Numbered from the stretch's first letter, positions 1 through 6,806 are shown. The stretch: DNA of 7,692 bases from Gammaproteobacteria bacterium (GCA_013041975.1 JABDQZ010000136.1:1-7692), one strand, 5' to 3'. Numbers and translations are program-made. Notes: generated by a model from the letters alone, not told the origin.

Positions 1-1271
1 AAAATGGAAATTATATTGCTTCGGATGTCTTTGCCCTGCTGCCGGTAACACAGAATTTCATCTTCCTGGAAGAAGGTGATATGGCGGACATTCGTCTTGA
101 TTCTGTCTGGCTGCTTGATGCGGCCAATCAACCGGTGCAAAGAGAAGTTCGACAATCAGAGATAAAGTCCAGCCAGTCTGATAAAGGCCCTTATGAGCAT
201 TTCATGCTCAAGGAAATGTTTGAGCAGCCTTCAGTCATTGCAGAAACCCTGGAAGGACGCATTCATAACGGTCGCTTACTGGAAGAAAGTTTTGGCCATG
301 TTGCCACTGACCTGCTAGATAAAACCAAAAATGTTCTGATCATCGCTTGTGGTACCAGTTATCACGCCGGCCTGGTGGCAAGGTACTGGCTGGAAGAGAT
401 TGGAATACCCTGCCAGGTTGAAGTGGCCAGTGAATACCGTTACCGAAAAACCGTGGTGGTTGAAGGCACTACCATCATTACCATTTCCCAGTCTGGTGAG
501 ACGGCCGATACGCTGGCTGCGCTAAGAAAATCCAAAGAGTTAGGCTATCTGGGAAGTCTGTGTATCTGTAATGTGCCGGAAAGTTCGCTGGTAAGGGAAT
601 CTGATGTCACATTGATGACGCGAGCCGGACCGGAAATCGGTGTAGCTTCCACCAAAGCCTTTACGACACAACTGGTTGCCTTGCGCCTGATCACAATTGC
701 TCTCGCCCGCAGAAAAGGCTTAAATGCAGCGCAGGAAAAAACCTACATTGATGAACTCGAAGCGTTGCCACGTCAGGTTGAAGTGGTTCTTCAGCTTTCT
801 GATTCAATCAAGCAAATGGCGCAGCATTTTTCAGATAAGCATAATGCCCTGTTTCTTGGCAGGGGGCCGTTTTATCCGATAGCAATGGAAGGTGCGTTAA
901 AACTCAAGGAAATTTCCTATATTCACGCCGAGGCCTACCCTGCGGGTGAATTGAAACACGGGCCGCTTGCCCTGGTCGATGAAAAGATTCCAGTGGTCTG
1001 TGCCCTGCCGGATGATCCTTTGCTGGAGAAAGTATTATCCAATCTCCAGGAAGTCCGTGCGCGTGGCGGACAGTTATTCCTGTTCAGTGACCACAATGTG
1101 AAAATTGACCTGGATGTTTATGAGAACCTGACCTTGTCAGATATCTATCCGTCTACTGCTCCAATTGTTTACAGTGTGCCGTTACAACTGCTTTCCTACC
1201 ATGTGGCCGTCCTCAAAGGCACCAATGTCGATCAGCCAAGAAACCTGGCAAAGTCCGTTACCGTTGAATAA
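1..1271 (+). CDS. glmS: Glutamine--fructose-6-phosphate aminotransferase (isomerizing), 5'-truncated by window edge
   Basis: GlmS makes glucosamine-6-phosphate from fructose-6-phosphate and glutamine, the first committed step to UDP-GlcNAc for peptidoglycan and LPS; it is cytosolic. The reading frame is open from base 3, before the first in-frame ATG at 81, and those codons continue the family sequence (IASDVFALLPVTQNFIFLEE, the end of the glutaminase domain), so 81 is not the start. About 422 residues are visible, against about 609 for the E. coli enzyme; the N-terminal catalytic Cys lies outside. Two SIS isomerase domains follow. Visible sugar-phosphate motifs are ACGTSYHAG, SQSGETADTLAAL, EIGVASTKAFTTQL, and in the second domain EGALKLKEISYIHAEAYPAG with ELKHGPLAL. 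The C-terminus PRNLAKSVTVE carries the conserved active-site Lys (K603 in E. coli numbering). The frame is intact. uvrD starts 8 nt after the stop. Confidence 0.97.
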   Translation, partial: NGNYIASDVFALLPVTQNFIFLEEGDMADIRLDSVWLLDAANQPVQREVRQSEIKSSQSDKGPYEHFMLKEMFEQPSVIAETLEGRIHNGRLLEESFGHVATDLLDKTKNVLIIACGTSYHAGLVARYWLEEIGIPCQVEVASEYRYRKTVVVEGTTIITISQSGETADTLAALRKSKELGYLGSLCICNVPESSLVRESDVTLMTRAGPEIGVASTKAFTTQLVALRLITIALARRKGLNAAQEKTYIDELEALPRQVEVVLQLSDSIKQMAQHFSDKHNALFLGRGPFYPIAMEGALKLKEISYIHAEAYPAGELKHGPLALVDEKIPVVCALPDDPLLEKVLSNLQEVRARGGQLFLFSDHNVKIDLDVYENLTLSDIYPSTAPIVYSVPLQLLSYHVAVLKGTNVDQPRNLAKSVTVE

Positions 1272-1279
1272 TTGCCGTT

Positions 1280-3454
1280 ATGGACCCTGAATTATTGCTA
1301 GATGGACTCAATGATGCACAACGCGAAGCTGTTGTTGCCCCACCCTCCTCTACCCTGGTGCTGGCCGGTGCCGGCTCCGGTAAAACGCGTGTGCTGGTGC
1401 ATCGCATCGCCTGGATAATCAAGGTGCTCGGAGCCTCCCCGTGGAGCGTACTGGCAGTTACCTTCACCAACAAGGCGGCAAAAGAAATGCAGCAACGCAT
1501 TGAAACCCTGCTGGAACAGCCCGTTGGTGGTATGTGGGTGGGAACATTCCATGGCCTGGCCCACAGGCTGTTGAGAGCACACTGGCAGGAAGCCGGGCTG
1601 CCGAAAAACTTTCAGATACTCAATTCTGATGATCAGCAGAGACTGGTCAAGCGTATCATCCGTGAAATGAACCTGGATGATGCCAAGTGGCCCCCACGAC
1701 AGGCGCAGTGGTTTATCAATAACCAGAAAGATGAAGGCCATCGTCCTGAACATCTGAGCGACGATGGTGATCCCTATCGTCGGCAGATGATTAAAATTTA
1801 TCAGGCTTATGAAGAAGCCTGTAACCGCACCGGTAGCATTGACTTTGCCGAGCTTCTGCTAAGAGCGCATGAACTTTGGCGCGATAATCCCGATGTTCTG
1901 ACACACTACCGGGAGCGTTTTGCCCATATTCTGGTCGACGAATTTCAGGACACCAATACCATTCAGTACGCCTGGCTGAGATTACTGGCCGGTAATGATG
2001 ACAAGTTATTTGTCGTGGGTGATGATGATCAGTCGATTTATGGATGGCGTGGAGCGCGGGTTGAAAATATCCGTGATTTTGAAAAGCATTATCCCAATAC
2101 CACGGCCATCAGGCTGGAACAAAATTACCGCTCAACCGGTAACATTCTCAAAGGTGCAAATGCCGTTATTGCCAATAATGCCTCAAGGCTTGGCAAAGAG
2201 TTGTGGACTGATGATGGTGAAGGAGAGCCAATTCGGGTCTATGCCGCTTTCAACGAGGTAGATGAGGCACGCTTTGTCATAGAACGCGTGAAACAGTTTA
2301 TCGAGGAGGGCAATATCAGAAATGATGTTGCGATTCTCTACCGGACGACAGCCCAGTCACGTCTGTTTGAAGAGGCTCTTTTGCAGGCCGCCATACCCTA
2401 TCGTGTCTATGGTGGGCTTCGTCTCTTCGAACGTGCAGAAGTTCGGGATGCCCTCGCCTACCTTAGAATTGTATCGCATCGACATGACGATGCCGCTTTT
2501 GAACGCTGCGTGAACCAGCCGCCTAGAGGTATAGGCCCGCGCACGCTGGATGCCGTGAGGCTGCATGCGCGTGATTTTGGCTGTTCCATGTGGCAGGCAA
2601 GTGAGGACTTACTTAAGGGAAATGCCATGCCTGCAAGGGCGGCCAATGCCTTGCGGGCTTATCTTGAACTCATCGATCAGCTCGATGAGCAAACCACTGA
2701 TCATGATCTATATGAACAGAGCAACCTGGTGATTGAAGCATCGGGCCTGGCGGAGCATTTCCAGAAATCCAAAGACGGCAAGGGCCAGGACCGTGTTGAA
2801 AACCTGCAGGAACTGGTAAACGCAACACGCCAGTTTTCATACGAAGAAGCGCTTGATGAGCAGGAACAAGATCTTTCCCTGCTGGATGCTTTTCTTGCGC
2901 ATGCAGCGTTGGAAGCCGGAGAACAACAGGCTGGTGAATATGAAGACTGTGTGCAGCTAATGACACTGCATTCAGCCAAGGGGCTGGAGTTTCCGCTGGT
3001 ATTTATTGGTGGCGTTGAAGAAGGTTTGTTTCCTCACAGCATGTCAGCTGAAGACCCTCAGCGGCTGGAAGAAGAACGGCGTCTGTGTTATGTCGGTATG
3101 ACGCGAGCCATGCAGCAGTTATATCTTTGTTATGCGGAAACACGCCGCCTGTATGGATCGGAAACTTACCCCCTGCCCTCACGCTTTCTGCGTGAGGTTC
3201 CTTCAGAAGTGACAGAAGAGGTCAGAAGCAGGCCCGCAGTTTCACGGCCGTATGAATCTCCTGGCGGTTCACTTTCTTCGGCGCAAGATGCCAGCGGTTT
3301 TAGACTGGGTCAGCGAGTTTCCCATGCAAAGTTTGGCCTGGGTACGGTGCTTAACGCTGAAGGTCAGGGAGCGGCAGCGAGAGTTCAGGTTAATTTTGAA
3401 ACCGCCGGTCCTAAATGGCTGGTGGTTTCGTATGCCAATCTTCAGCCTGCCTAA
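1280..3454 (+). CDS. uvrD: DNA helicase II, UvrD (superfamily 1A)
   Basis: This ATP-dependent 3'-5' helicase removes the incised oligonucleotide in nucleotide excision repair and unwinds nicked DNA in mismatch repair. It has 724 residues, close to E. coli UvrD (720). SF1A motifs appear in order: Q motif LNDAQREAV (10-18), Walker A AGAGSGKT (29-36), Ia TFTNKAAKEM (61-70), II DEFQDTN (220-226), III VGDDDQSIYGWRGA (247-259), IV LEQNYRST (279-286), V around LMTLHSAKGLEF (560-571) and VI EEERRLCYVGMTRA (597-610). The last 48 residues (677-724, starting GQRVSHAKFGLGTV) match the C-terminal Tudor-like domain that binds RNA polymerase. That tail and the N-terminus (MDPELLLDGLN, like E. coli MDVSYLLDSLN) favour UvrD over Rep or PcrA. 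The ATG lies 8 nt after the glmS stop with no clear Shine-Dalgarno sequence, so translation may be coupled to glmS. Confidence 0.97.
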   Translation: MDPELLLDGLNDAQREAVVAPPSSTLVLAGAGSGKTRVLVHRIAWIIKVLGASPWSVLAVTFTNKAAKEMQQRIETLLEQPVGGMWVGTFHGLAHRLLRAHWQEAGLPKNFQILNSDDQQRLVKRIIREMNLDDAKWPPRQAQWFINNQKDEGHRPEHLSDDGDPYRRQMIKIYQAYEEACNRTGSIDFAELLLRAHELWRDNPDVLTHYRERFAHILVDEFQDTNTIQYAWLRLLAGNDDKLFVVGDDDQSIYGWRGARVENIRDFEKHYPNTTAIRLEQNYRSTGNILKGANAVIANNASRLGKELWTDDGEGEPIRVYAAFNEVDEARFVIERVKQFIEEGNIRNDVAILYRTTAQSRLFEEALLQAAIPYRVYGGLRLFERAEVRDALAYLRIVSHRHDDAAFERCVNQPPRGIGPRTLDAVRLHARDFGCSMWQASEDLLKGNAMPARAANALRAYLELIDQLDEQTTDHDLYEQSNLVIEASGLAEHFQKSKDGKGQDRVENLQELVNATRQFSYEEALDEQEQDLSLLDAFLAHAALEAGEQQAGEYEDCVQLMTLHSAKGLEFPLVFIGGVEEGLFPHSMSAEDPQRLEEERRLCYVGMTRAMQQLYLCYAETRRLYGSETYPLPSRFLREVPSEVTEEVRSRPAVSRPYESPGGSLSSAQDASGFRLGQRVSHAKFGLGTVLNAEGQGAAARVQVNFETAGPKWLVVSYANLQPA

Positions 3455-3477
3455 AACGCTATTATGCCTTTCCGGCA

Positions 3478-3506
3478 GTGACTGAATTTATGCTCTAAGC
3501 TATAAA
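3478..3506 (+). promoter_or_regulatory. Candidate sigma70-type promoter for gdh-hemW
   Basis: In the 81-nt gap after uvrD, GTGACT (3478-3483, 4 of 6 matches to the -35 consensus) is separated by 17 bp from TATAAA (3501-3506, 5 of 6 matches to the -10). It lies 29 nt before the dehydrogenase start, leaving room for a short leader and the Shine-Dalgarno site. No convincing terminator separates uvrD from this point, so read-through from uvrD is also possible. This is a sequence match only. Confidence 0.42.
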
Positions 3507-3535
3507 GACAAAATCCGCCCGCGAGGATAATAATA

Positions 3536-4960
3536 ATGGCCGAACCTACGATTCATGCCGGTTTGAATTTCAGACAAAGTGTAGATCATATGGTCGATCG
3601 AGCCATAGAAGTGATGGATCTTGATCGGGATATTGCTGCGGCCATCAAACCATGTACGTCCGTTTTACAGGTTACCTTTCCAGTCTTGATCAAAGGCAGG
3701 GTTCAGGTTTTCACCGGCTGGCGGGCTGTTCACAGTATTCACCGACAACCGTCCAAAGGTGGTATTCGCTATGCATTGACTGTTGACCAGAACGAGGTCG
3801 AAGCTTTGGCGGCATTGATGACATATAAATGTGCGATAGTTGATGTGCCATTTGGTGGATCGAAAGGCGGGCTTTATATCGATCCCAGGGAATACTCCCG
3901 AGATGATATACAGATCATCACCCGTCGTTTTGCGCGAGAACTGGCCAACAAGGGCTTTCTCAGTCCCGCTGAAAATGTCCCGGCACCTGATGTTGGAACC
4001 GGCCAGCGTGAAATGGCCTGGATCGCTGATACCTATAAACATCTCTATCCGGAAGACATCAATCATATTGCCTGCGTAACCGGCAAACCCGTTGAGCACG
4101 GCGGCATTCGTGGCAGAACAGAAGCGACAGGCCGTGGTGTGCAATATGCTCTGCAGGAATTTTTCCGTCATCCGGATGAAGTGAAAAAAACCGGAATGGA
4201 GGGTTCACTGGCCGGCAAGAAGATAGTGATTCAGGGCCTCGGAAACGTCGGCTTCTACGCCGCCCAATTTCTCTCTGAAGAGGATGATGCAAAAATTATT
4301 GCAGTTATTGAACGCGATGGGGTTGTTATCAATCAGAAAGGCCTGGATATACAGGCACTATCCTATTACTTGTGTGACAATGGCGGTGTAAAAGGCTTTG
4401 CTGGAGGTGAATATTCTGAAGACGGTGCCGCGGCACTGGAACTGGAATGCGACATCCTGATTCCTGCGGCGCTTGAAGGGGTGATCGATGCATCCAATGC
4501 CAACCGTATTAAGGCAAAACTGATTGCTGAAGCTGCCAATGGACCGGTTACTTTTGAAGCTGACCGGATATTGCAGAAAAAGGGCGTTAGCATTTTGCCC
4601 GATGCCTATGTCAATGCAGGCGGTGTCATCGTTTCCTATTTTGAATGGATCAGAAACCTGTCTCATATCCGCTTTGGACGCATGGAAAGAAGGTTTGATG
4701 AAACCAGGGGGCGCCACATTGTTCAGGCACTTGAAAGCCTGGGTGGTAAGGTACCGAACTATCTCAGAGATGAACTGATACGCGGTGCTGACGAGTTTGA
4801 TCTGGTGCGTTCAGGTCTTGACGATAGTATGCGTCTGGCCCTGCAGGATATTATTACGACAAAATTGACCATGGAAAAAGTTGAAGATTATCGCACGGCA
4901 GCCTATGTGATTTCATTGTCGAAACTGGCAAGGTCTTACCAGGACCTTGGTGTCTTCTAG
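3536..4960 (+). CDS. Glutamate dehydrogenase, Glu/Leu/Phe/Val family, with antenna-like insertion
   Basis: It interconverts glutamate and 2-oxoglutarate plus ammonia with NAD(P), linking nitrogen metabolism to the TCA cycle; it is probably a cytosolic hexamer. Of 474 residues, the N-terminal half is the substrate domain: KGGIRY (K74), MTYKCA (K98), PFGGSKGG (K110, catalytic Lys) and PAPDVGTG (D152, catalytic Asp). The Rossmann domain follows, with QGLGNVG (glycines 234-239). E259, at the end of the second strand (IAVIERDG), suggests NAD or dual cofactor use. AGGVIVSYFEW (S367) fits glutamate rather than leucine or phenylalanine. After YFEW come 103 residues, versus about 60 in Thermotoga and about 116 in human GDH, as recalled; the extra stretch is around 380-426. 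Overall it resembles the animal/archaeal type more than E. coli NADP-dependent GdhA. The start is supported by GAGG at 3523-3526, 9 nt upstream. hemW follows directly. Confidence 0.92.
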   Translation: MAEPTIHAGLNFRQSVDHMVDRAIEVMDLDRDIAAAIKPCTSVLQVTFPVLIKGRVQVFTGWRAVHSIHRQPSKGGIRYALTVDQNEVEALAALMTYKCAIVDVPFGGSKGGLYIDPREYSRDDIQIITRRFARELANKGFLSPAENVPAPDVGTGQREMAWIADTYKHLYPEDINHIACVTGKPVEHGGIRGRTEATGRGVQYALQEFFRHPDEVKKTGMEGSLAGKKIVIQGLGNVGFYAAQFLSEEDDAKIIAVIERDGVVINQKGLDIQALSYYLCDNGGVKGFAGGEYSEDGAAALELECDILIPAALEGVIDASNANRIKAKLIAEAANGPVTFEADRILQKKGVSILPDAYVNAGGVIVSYFEWIRNLSHIRFGRMERRFDETRGRHIVQALESLGGKVPNYLRDELIRGADEFDLVRSGLDDSMRLALQDIITTKLTMEKVEDYRTAAYVISLSKLARSYQDLGVF

Positions 4961-4970
4961 ACAAGGGATG
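4941..4970 (+). promoter_or_regulatory. Ribosome binding and start-site choices for hemW
   Basis: Three in-frame starts are possible. TTG (4947) has AGGA (4941-4944) only 2 nt upstream. GTG (4950) has the same AGGA at a good 5-nt spacing and would overlap the gdh end by 11 bases. ATG (4968) has AAGGG (4963-4967) abutting it, too close for normal use, but lies 7 nt after the gdh stop (TAG, 4958-4960), where terminating ribosomes could restart. Every choice implies tight translational linkage with gdh. Confidence 0.5.
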
Positions 4971-6095
4971 CGCACTGACTTATCCCTGTATATTCACATT
5001 CCATGGTGTGTGCAGAAATGTCCTTACTGTGATTTCAACTCGCATACGATACGCCAGCCAGTCAATGAGACAAAATATCTTGAAAGGTTGGTGCAGGATT
5101 TTGATGCAGAGCTGAAAAATATAAGTGGCCGCTCACTTTCGTCAATATTTATTGGTGGAGGGACCCCCAGCACTTTATCATCTGATTTTTTTAGGCGCTT
5201 GCTGGAAGCAATAACCGCCAGAATTGATATAAATTCCGATTTCGAGGTGACGCTGGAAGCCAACCCGGGAACTGCCGATGCTGATAATTTCCGTGGCTAT
5301 CGGCAAGCTGGGATTAATCGCCTTTCTCTGGGTTTTCAAAGCCTTGATGATCAGCTATTGCAACAACTGGGGCGCATCCATTCATCGACACAGGCTCAAC
5401 AGGCATTCGCGATTGCGCGTCAGTCAGGTTTTGACAATATCAATATTGACCTGATGTTCGGTTTGCCAGGCCAGACGGTGAAGCAGGCCTTGTCAGACCT
5501 CAAAGGAGTCATTGAACTAGGGCCTGAACATATTTCCTGGTACCAGCTGACACTCGAACCCAATACCCGCTTTTATGCGACTCCACCGCAACACATGCCT
5601 GACGCAGAGACCATCGATGAAATCCAGCTGGCAGGCCAGGCTCTGATGGAACAACAGGGTTTCCGCCAGTATGAAATCTCTGCCTGGAGCAGGGATGGCA
5701 GGCAATGTCGGCATAACCTCAATTACTGGCTCTATGGCGATTACATAGGCATAGGTGCCGGTGCTCACGGAAAACTGCGATTGGCTGATGGTCGTTTCAG
5801 AAGAAACAGTAAAAGACGACACCCGGAGGATTATCTGGCGGGAAAATTCCTGTCCAGTGAGCAGTTTCTGACAGAAAAAGACCTCATTGCCGAGTATTTC
5901 ATGAATCGTCTGCGTTTGTTCAGAGGCTTTACAGAAGGAGAATTTGAACAGCAGACTTTTGTGGATCGCTCATTGATTAAAGCCGGTTTACAGGAAGCGT
6001 TAAACAAGAAGCTCTTGTTAAAACAGTCAGATAAGTATCAACCCAGCGAGACAGGTTATCGTTTTCTTAATACTCTGATGGAATTGTTTGTGTGA
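4968..6095 (+). CDS. hemW: Radical-SAM family heme chaperone HemW (formerly annotated as HemN-like oxidase)
   Basis: HemW binds heme and a 4Fe-4S cluster and is thought to deliver heme to membrane respiratory enzymes; it is not coproporphyrinogen dehydrogenase, although often labelled so. From ATG 4968 it has 375 residues (E. coli HemW about 378). The radical-SAM signature C-x3-C-x2-C is at C14, C18 and C21 (WCVQKCPYC), followed by GGGTPS (63-68) and EANPGT. The heme-binding HNxxYW motif is present as HNLNYW (249-254), next to YGDYIGIGAGAHGK. The cluster motif CPYC lacks the extra cysteine that follows it in true HemN (CxxxCxxCxC): D and F follow the third Cys. The C-terminal winged-helix region ends in LNTLMELFV, like E. 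coli. ATG 4968 gives a four-residue lead before LSLYIHIPWC, typical of the family; GTG 4950 is the main alternative. It is probably cotranscribed with gdh, an unfamiliar partner, since I expect rdgB upstream in many gammaproteobacteria. Confidence 0.95.
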   Translation: MRTDLSLYIHIPWCVQKCPYCDFNSHTIRQPVNETKYLERLVQDFDAELKNISGRSLSSIFIGGGTPSTLSSDFFRRLLEAITARIDINSDFEVTLEANPGTADADNFRGYRQAGINRLSLGFQSLDDQLLQQLGRIHSSTQAQQAFAIARQSGFDNINIDLMFGLPGQTVKQALSDLKGVIELGPEHISWYQLTLEPNTRFYATPPQHMPDAETIDEIQLAGQALMEQQGFRQYEISAWSRDGRQCRHNLNYWLYGDYIGIGAGAHGKLRLADGRFRRNSKRRHPEDYLAGKFLSSEQFLTEKDLIAEYFMNRLRLFRGFTEGEFEQQTFVDRSLIKAGLQEALNKKLLLKQSDKYQPSETGYRFLNTLMELFV

Positions 6096-6128
6096 TTTTT
6101 ATTCTCAGGATCAAATCGCAAGCGCATA

Positions 6129-6148
6129 TTAATATGTTATAGTATTAA
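6129..6148 (+). promoter_or_regulatory. AT-rich dyad over a possible -10 box before the DUF3135 gene
   Basis: TTAATA (6129-6134) and TATTAA (6143-6148) form a perfect 6-bp inverted repeat with an 8-nt spacer. The spacer contains most of TATAGT (6138-6143), a 5-of-6 match to a -10 box, 29 nt before the preferred start. The expected -35 region near 6115-6121 is poor (about 3 of 6), so a promoter here would be weak or activator-dependent. AT-rich dyads arise easily by chance. Confidence 0.28.
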
Positions 6149-6160
6149 CAAATGCTTATT

Positions 6161-6164
6161 AAGG
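6161..6164 (+). promoter_or_regulatory. Shine-Dalgarno that sets the DUF3135 start at 6173
   Basis: AAGG at 6161-6164 lies 8 nt before the ATG at 6173. The earlier in-frame ATG at 6152 has only AT-rich sequence upstream and no Shine-Dalgarno, so 6173 is preferred. Confidence 0.6.
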
Positions 6165-6172
6165 TGTTTGTT

Positions 6173-6532
6173 ATGTTTGATAAAGGAATATCCATCTCAG
6201 ATCACTTCGATGAATTGATGGAACTGGCAAAGGACAGGCCTGGCGAATTTGACAGCCTTCGTCAGCGACTCATCAATCAGATCATTGAATCCATGCCCGA
6301 AGAACGTCAGCTGAATGTAAAGCGTTATCAATGGCGTATCGATCAGGAAACCCGCCGCCAAAATAATAGTATTGGCCGCTGTATCAGCTTGTCTTCCATG
6401 ATGTCGGCTAGAATGCTGGAATTGGCCAAGCAACTGGATCTGCTGCATCGGGCATCATCCAAACAATTCTCGCAAAGGGTGGCCGATAAGAAAAATACTG
6501 TTATAAGACTTGATAAGACTGCTGATTTTTAA
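6173..6532 (+). CDS. DUF3135 family protein, function unknown
   Basis: This small protein (119 residues from ATG 6173; 126 if started at ATG 6152) has no signal peptide or membrane segment, so it is probably cytosolic. I assign DUF3135 from memory of its pattern: an N-terminal [19 protein letters not shown] (12-30), then a helix ending in IIESMPEE, then the charged signature [13 protein letters not shown] (53-65), and CISLSSMM (70-77). The content is mostly helical and rich in Arg, Gln and Glu, which could suit RNA or protein binding, but no catalytic motif is visible and I assign no function. It lies 77 nt after hemW, and its last 23 bases contain the -35 box of the rpmE promoter. With no terminator between them, some transcripts probably run on into rpmE. 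Confidence 0.82.
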   Translation: MFDKGISISDHFDELMELAKDRPGEFDSLRQRLINQIIESMPEERQLNVKRYQWRIDQETRRQNNSIGRCISLSSMMSARMLELAKQLDLLHRASSKQFSQRVADKKNTVIRLDKTADF

Positions 6533-6538
6533 TAAAAT
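6510..6538 (+). promoter_or_regulatory. Strong sigma70-type promoter for rpmE
   Basis: TTGATA (6510-6515) and TAAAAT (6533-6538) each match the consensus at 5 of 6 positions, with the optimal 17-bp spacing. The -35 box lies within the final codons of the DUF3135 gene and the -10 starts just after its stop. Transcription should start around 6543-6547, giving a leader of about 35 nt before the rpmE ATG at 6580. This is the best promoter match I found in the window, as expected for a ribosomal protein gene. Confidence 0.7.
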
Positions 6539-6557
6539 TCGCGTCCTTTGGCGAATT
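6536..6557 (+). repeat. Perfect 7-bp inverted repeat overlapping the rpmE -10 and start site
   Basis: AATTCGC (6536-6542) and GCGAATT (6551-6557) are exact reverse complements around an 8-nt spacer. The left arm overlaps the -10 box and precedes the predicted start site, so RNA from that promoter would lack much of it; the dyad is therefore either an operator in DNA or a hairpin only in read-through RNA from the DUF3135 gene. There is no T-run after it, so it is not an intrinsic terminator. Confidence 0.45.
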
Positions 6558-6572
6558 GGTTAGATTAAAAGG
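6545..6572 (+). promoter_or_regulatory. rpmE leader with potential Shine-Dalgarno-masking stem
   Basis: The Shine-Dalgarno AAAAGG (6567-6572) sits 7 nt before the rpmE ATG. Its AAAGG (6568-6572) can pair with CCTTT (6545-6549), close to the predicted mRNA 5' end, and AAT (6554-6556) with ATT (6564-6566) can extend the fold across an asymmetric internal loop. Such a fold would hide the ribosome binding site. As I recall, bL31 represses its own synthesis through the rpmE leader in E. coli, so this is a plausible control element. The stem is short and its stability was not calculated. Confidence 0.4.
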
Positions 6573-6579
6573 CAAAATC

Positions 6580-6780
6580 ATGAAAGCGGATACACATCCA
6601 GATTACAGCGAAATCAAAGTCGTATGCAGTTGCGGCAATGAGTTCATGACAGGTTCCACCCTGGGCAAGCAACTTCACATCGAGGTTTGTTCTTCATGTC
6701 ATCCGTTTTACACTGGTCAACAGAAAATTGTTGATAGTGGTGGCCGTGTTGACAAGTTTCGCAAGCGTTATTCCCGCTAA
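6580..6780 (+). CDS. rpmE: 50S ribosomal protein bL31, zinc-binding (C+) type
   Basis: bL31 sits on the large subunit at the central protuberance and forms intersubunit bridge B1b. The product is 66 residues, close to the E. coli form (70). It begins [20 protein letters not shown] and contains [20 protein letters not shown]. Four cysteines in CxC and CxxC pairs (C16, C18, C37, C40) make this the zinc-binding form, as opposed to the Cys-less paralogue made under zinc starvation (RpmE2/YkgM). The ATG at 6580 is chosen because it matches the family N-terminus and has AAAAGG 7 nt upstream; an in-frame TTG at 6556 would add eight unrelated residues. It has its own promoter and terminator, so it is probably mainly a single-gene transcript. 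Confidence 0.97.
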   Translation: MKADTHPDYSEIKVVCSCGNEFMTGSTLGKQLHIEVCSSCHPFYTGQQKIVDSGGRVDKFRKRYSR

Positions 6781-6806
6781 TCCAAACGGAACACAGACTC
6801 GAAAGG

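Noticed and set aside
81..83. ATG at 81 as the glmS start
   Set aside because: The frame is open upstream to the window edge and those codons encode conserved GlmS sequence, so this is an internal methionine.
1298..1753. Antisense reading frame of 151 codons opposite uvrD
   Set aside because: It overlaps the Walker A and Ia region of uvrD on the other strand and has no recognisable domain or start signal.
3455..3480. Possible terminator after uvrD (GCC-TTTCC-GGC)
   Set aside because: The stem is only 3 bp and has no T-run after it, so it cannot be called an intrinsic terminator.
3665..4171. Antisense reading frame of 168 codons opposite the glutamate dehydrogenase
   Set aside because: It lies wholly within the conserved catalytic region of the dehydrogenase, and its product shows no domain or compositional sense.
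6091..6107. CRP-like half site TGTGA followed by TTCTC at the end of hemW
   Set aside because: The first half overlaps the hemW stop codon and the second half matches TCACA poorly, so the palindrome is not there.
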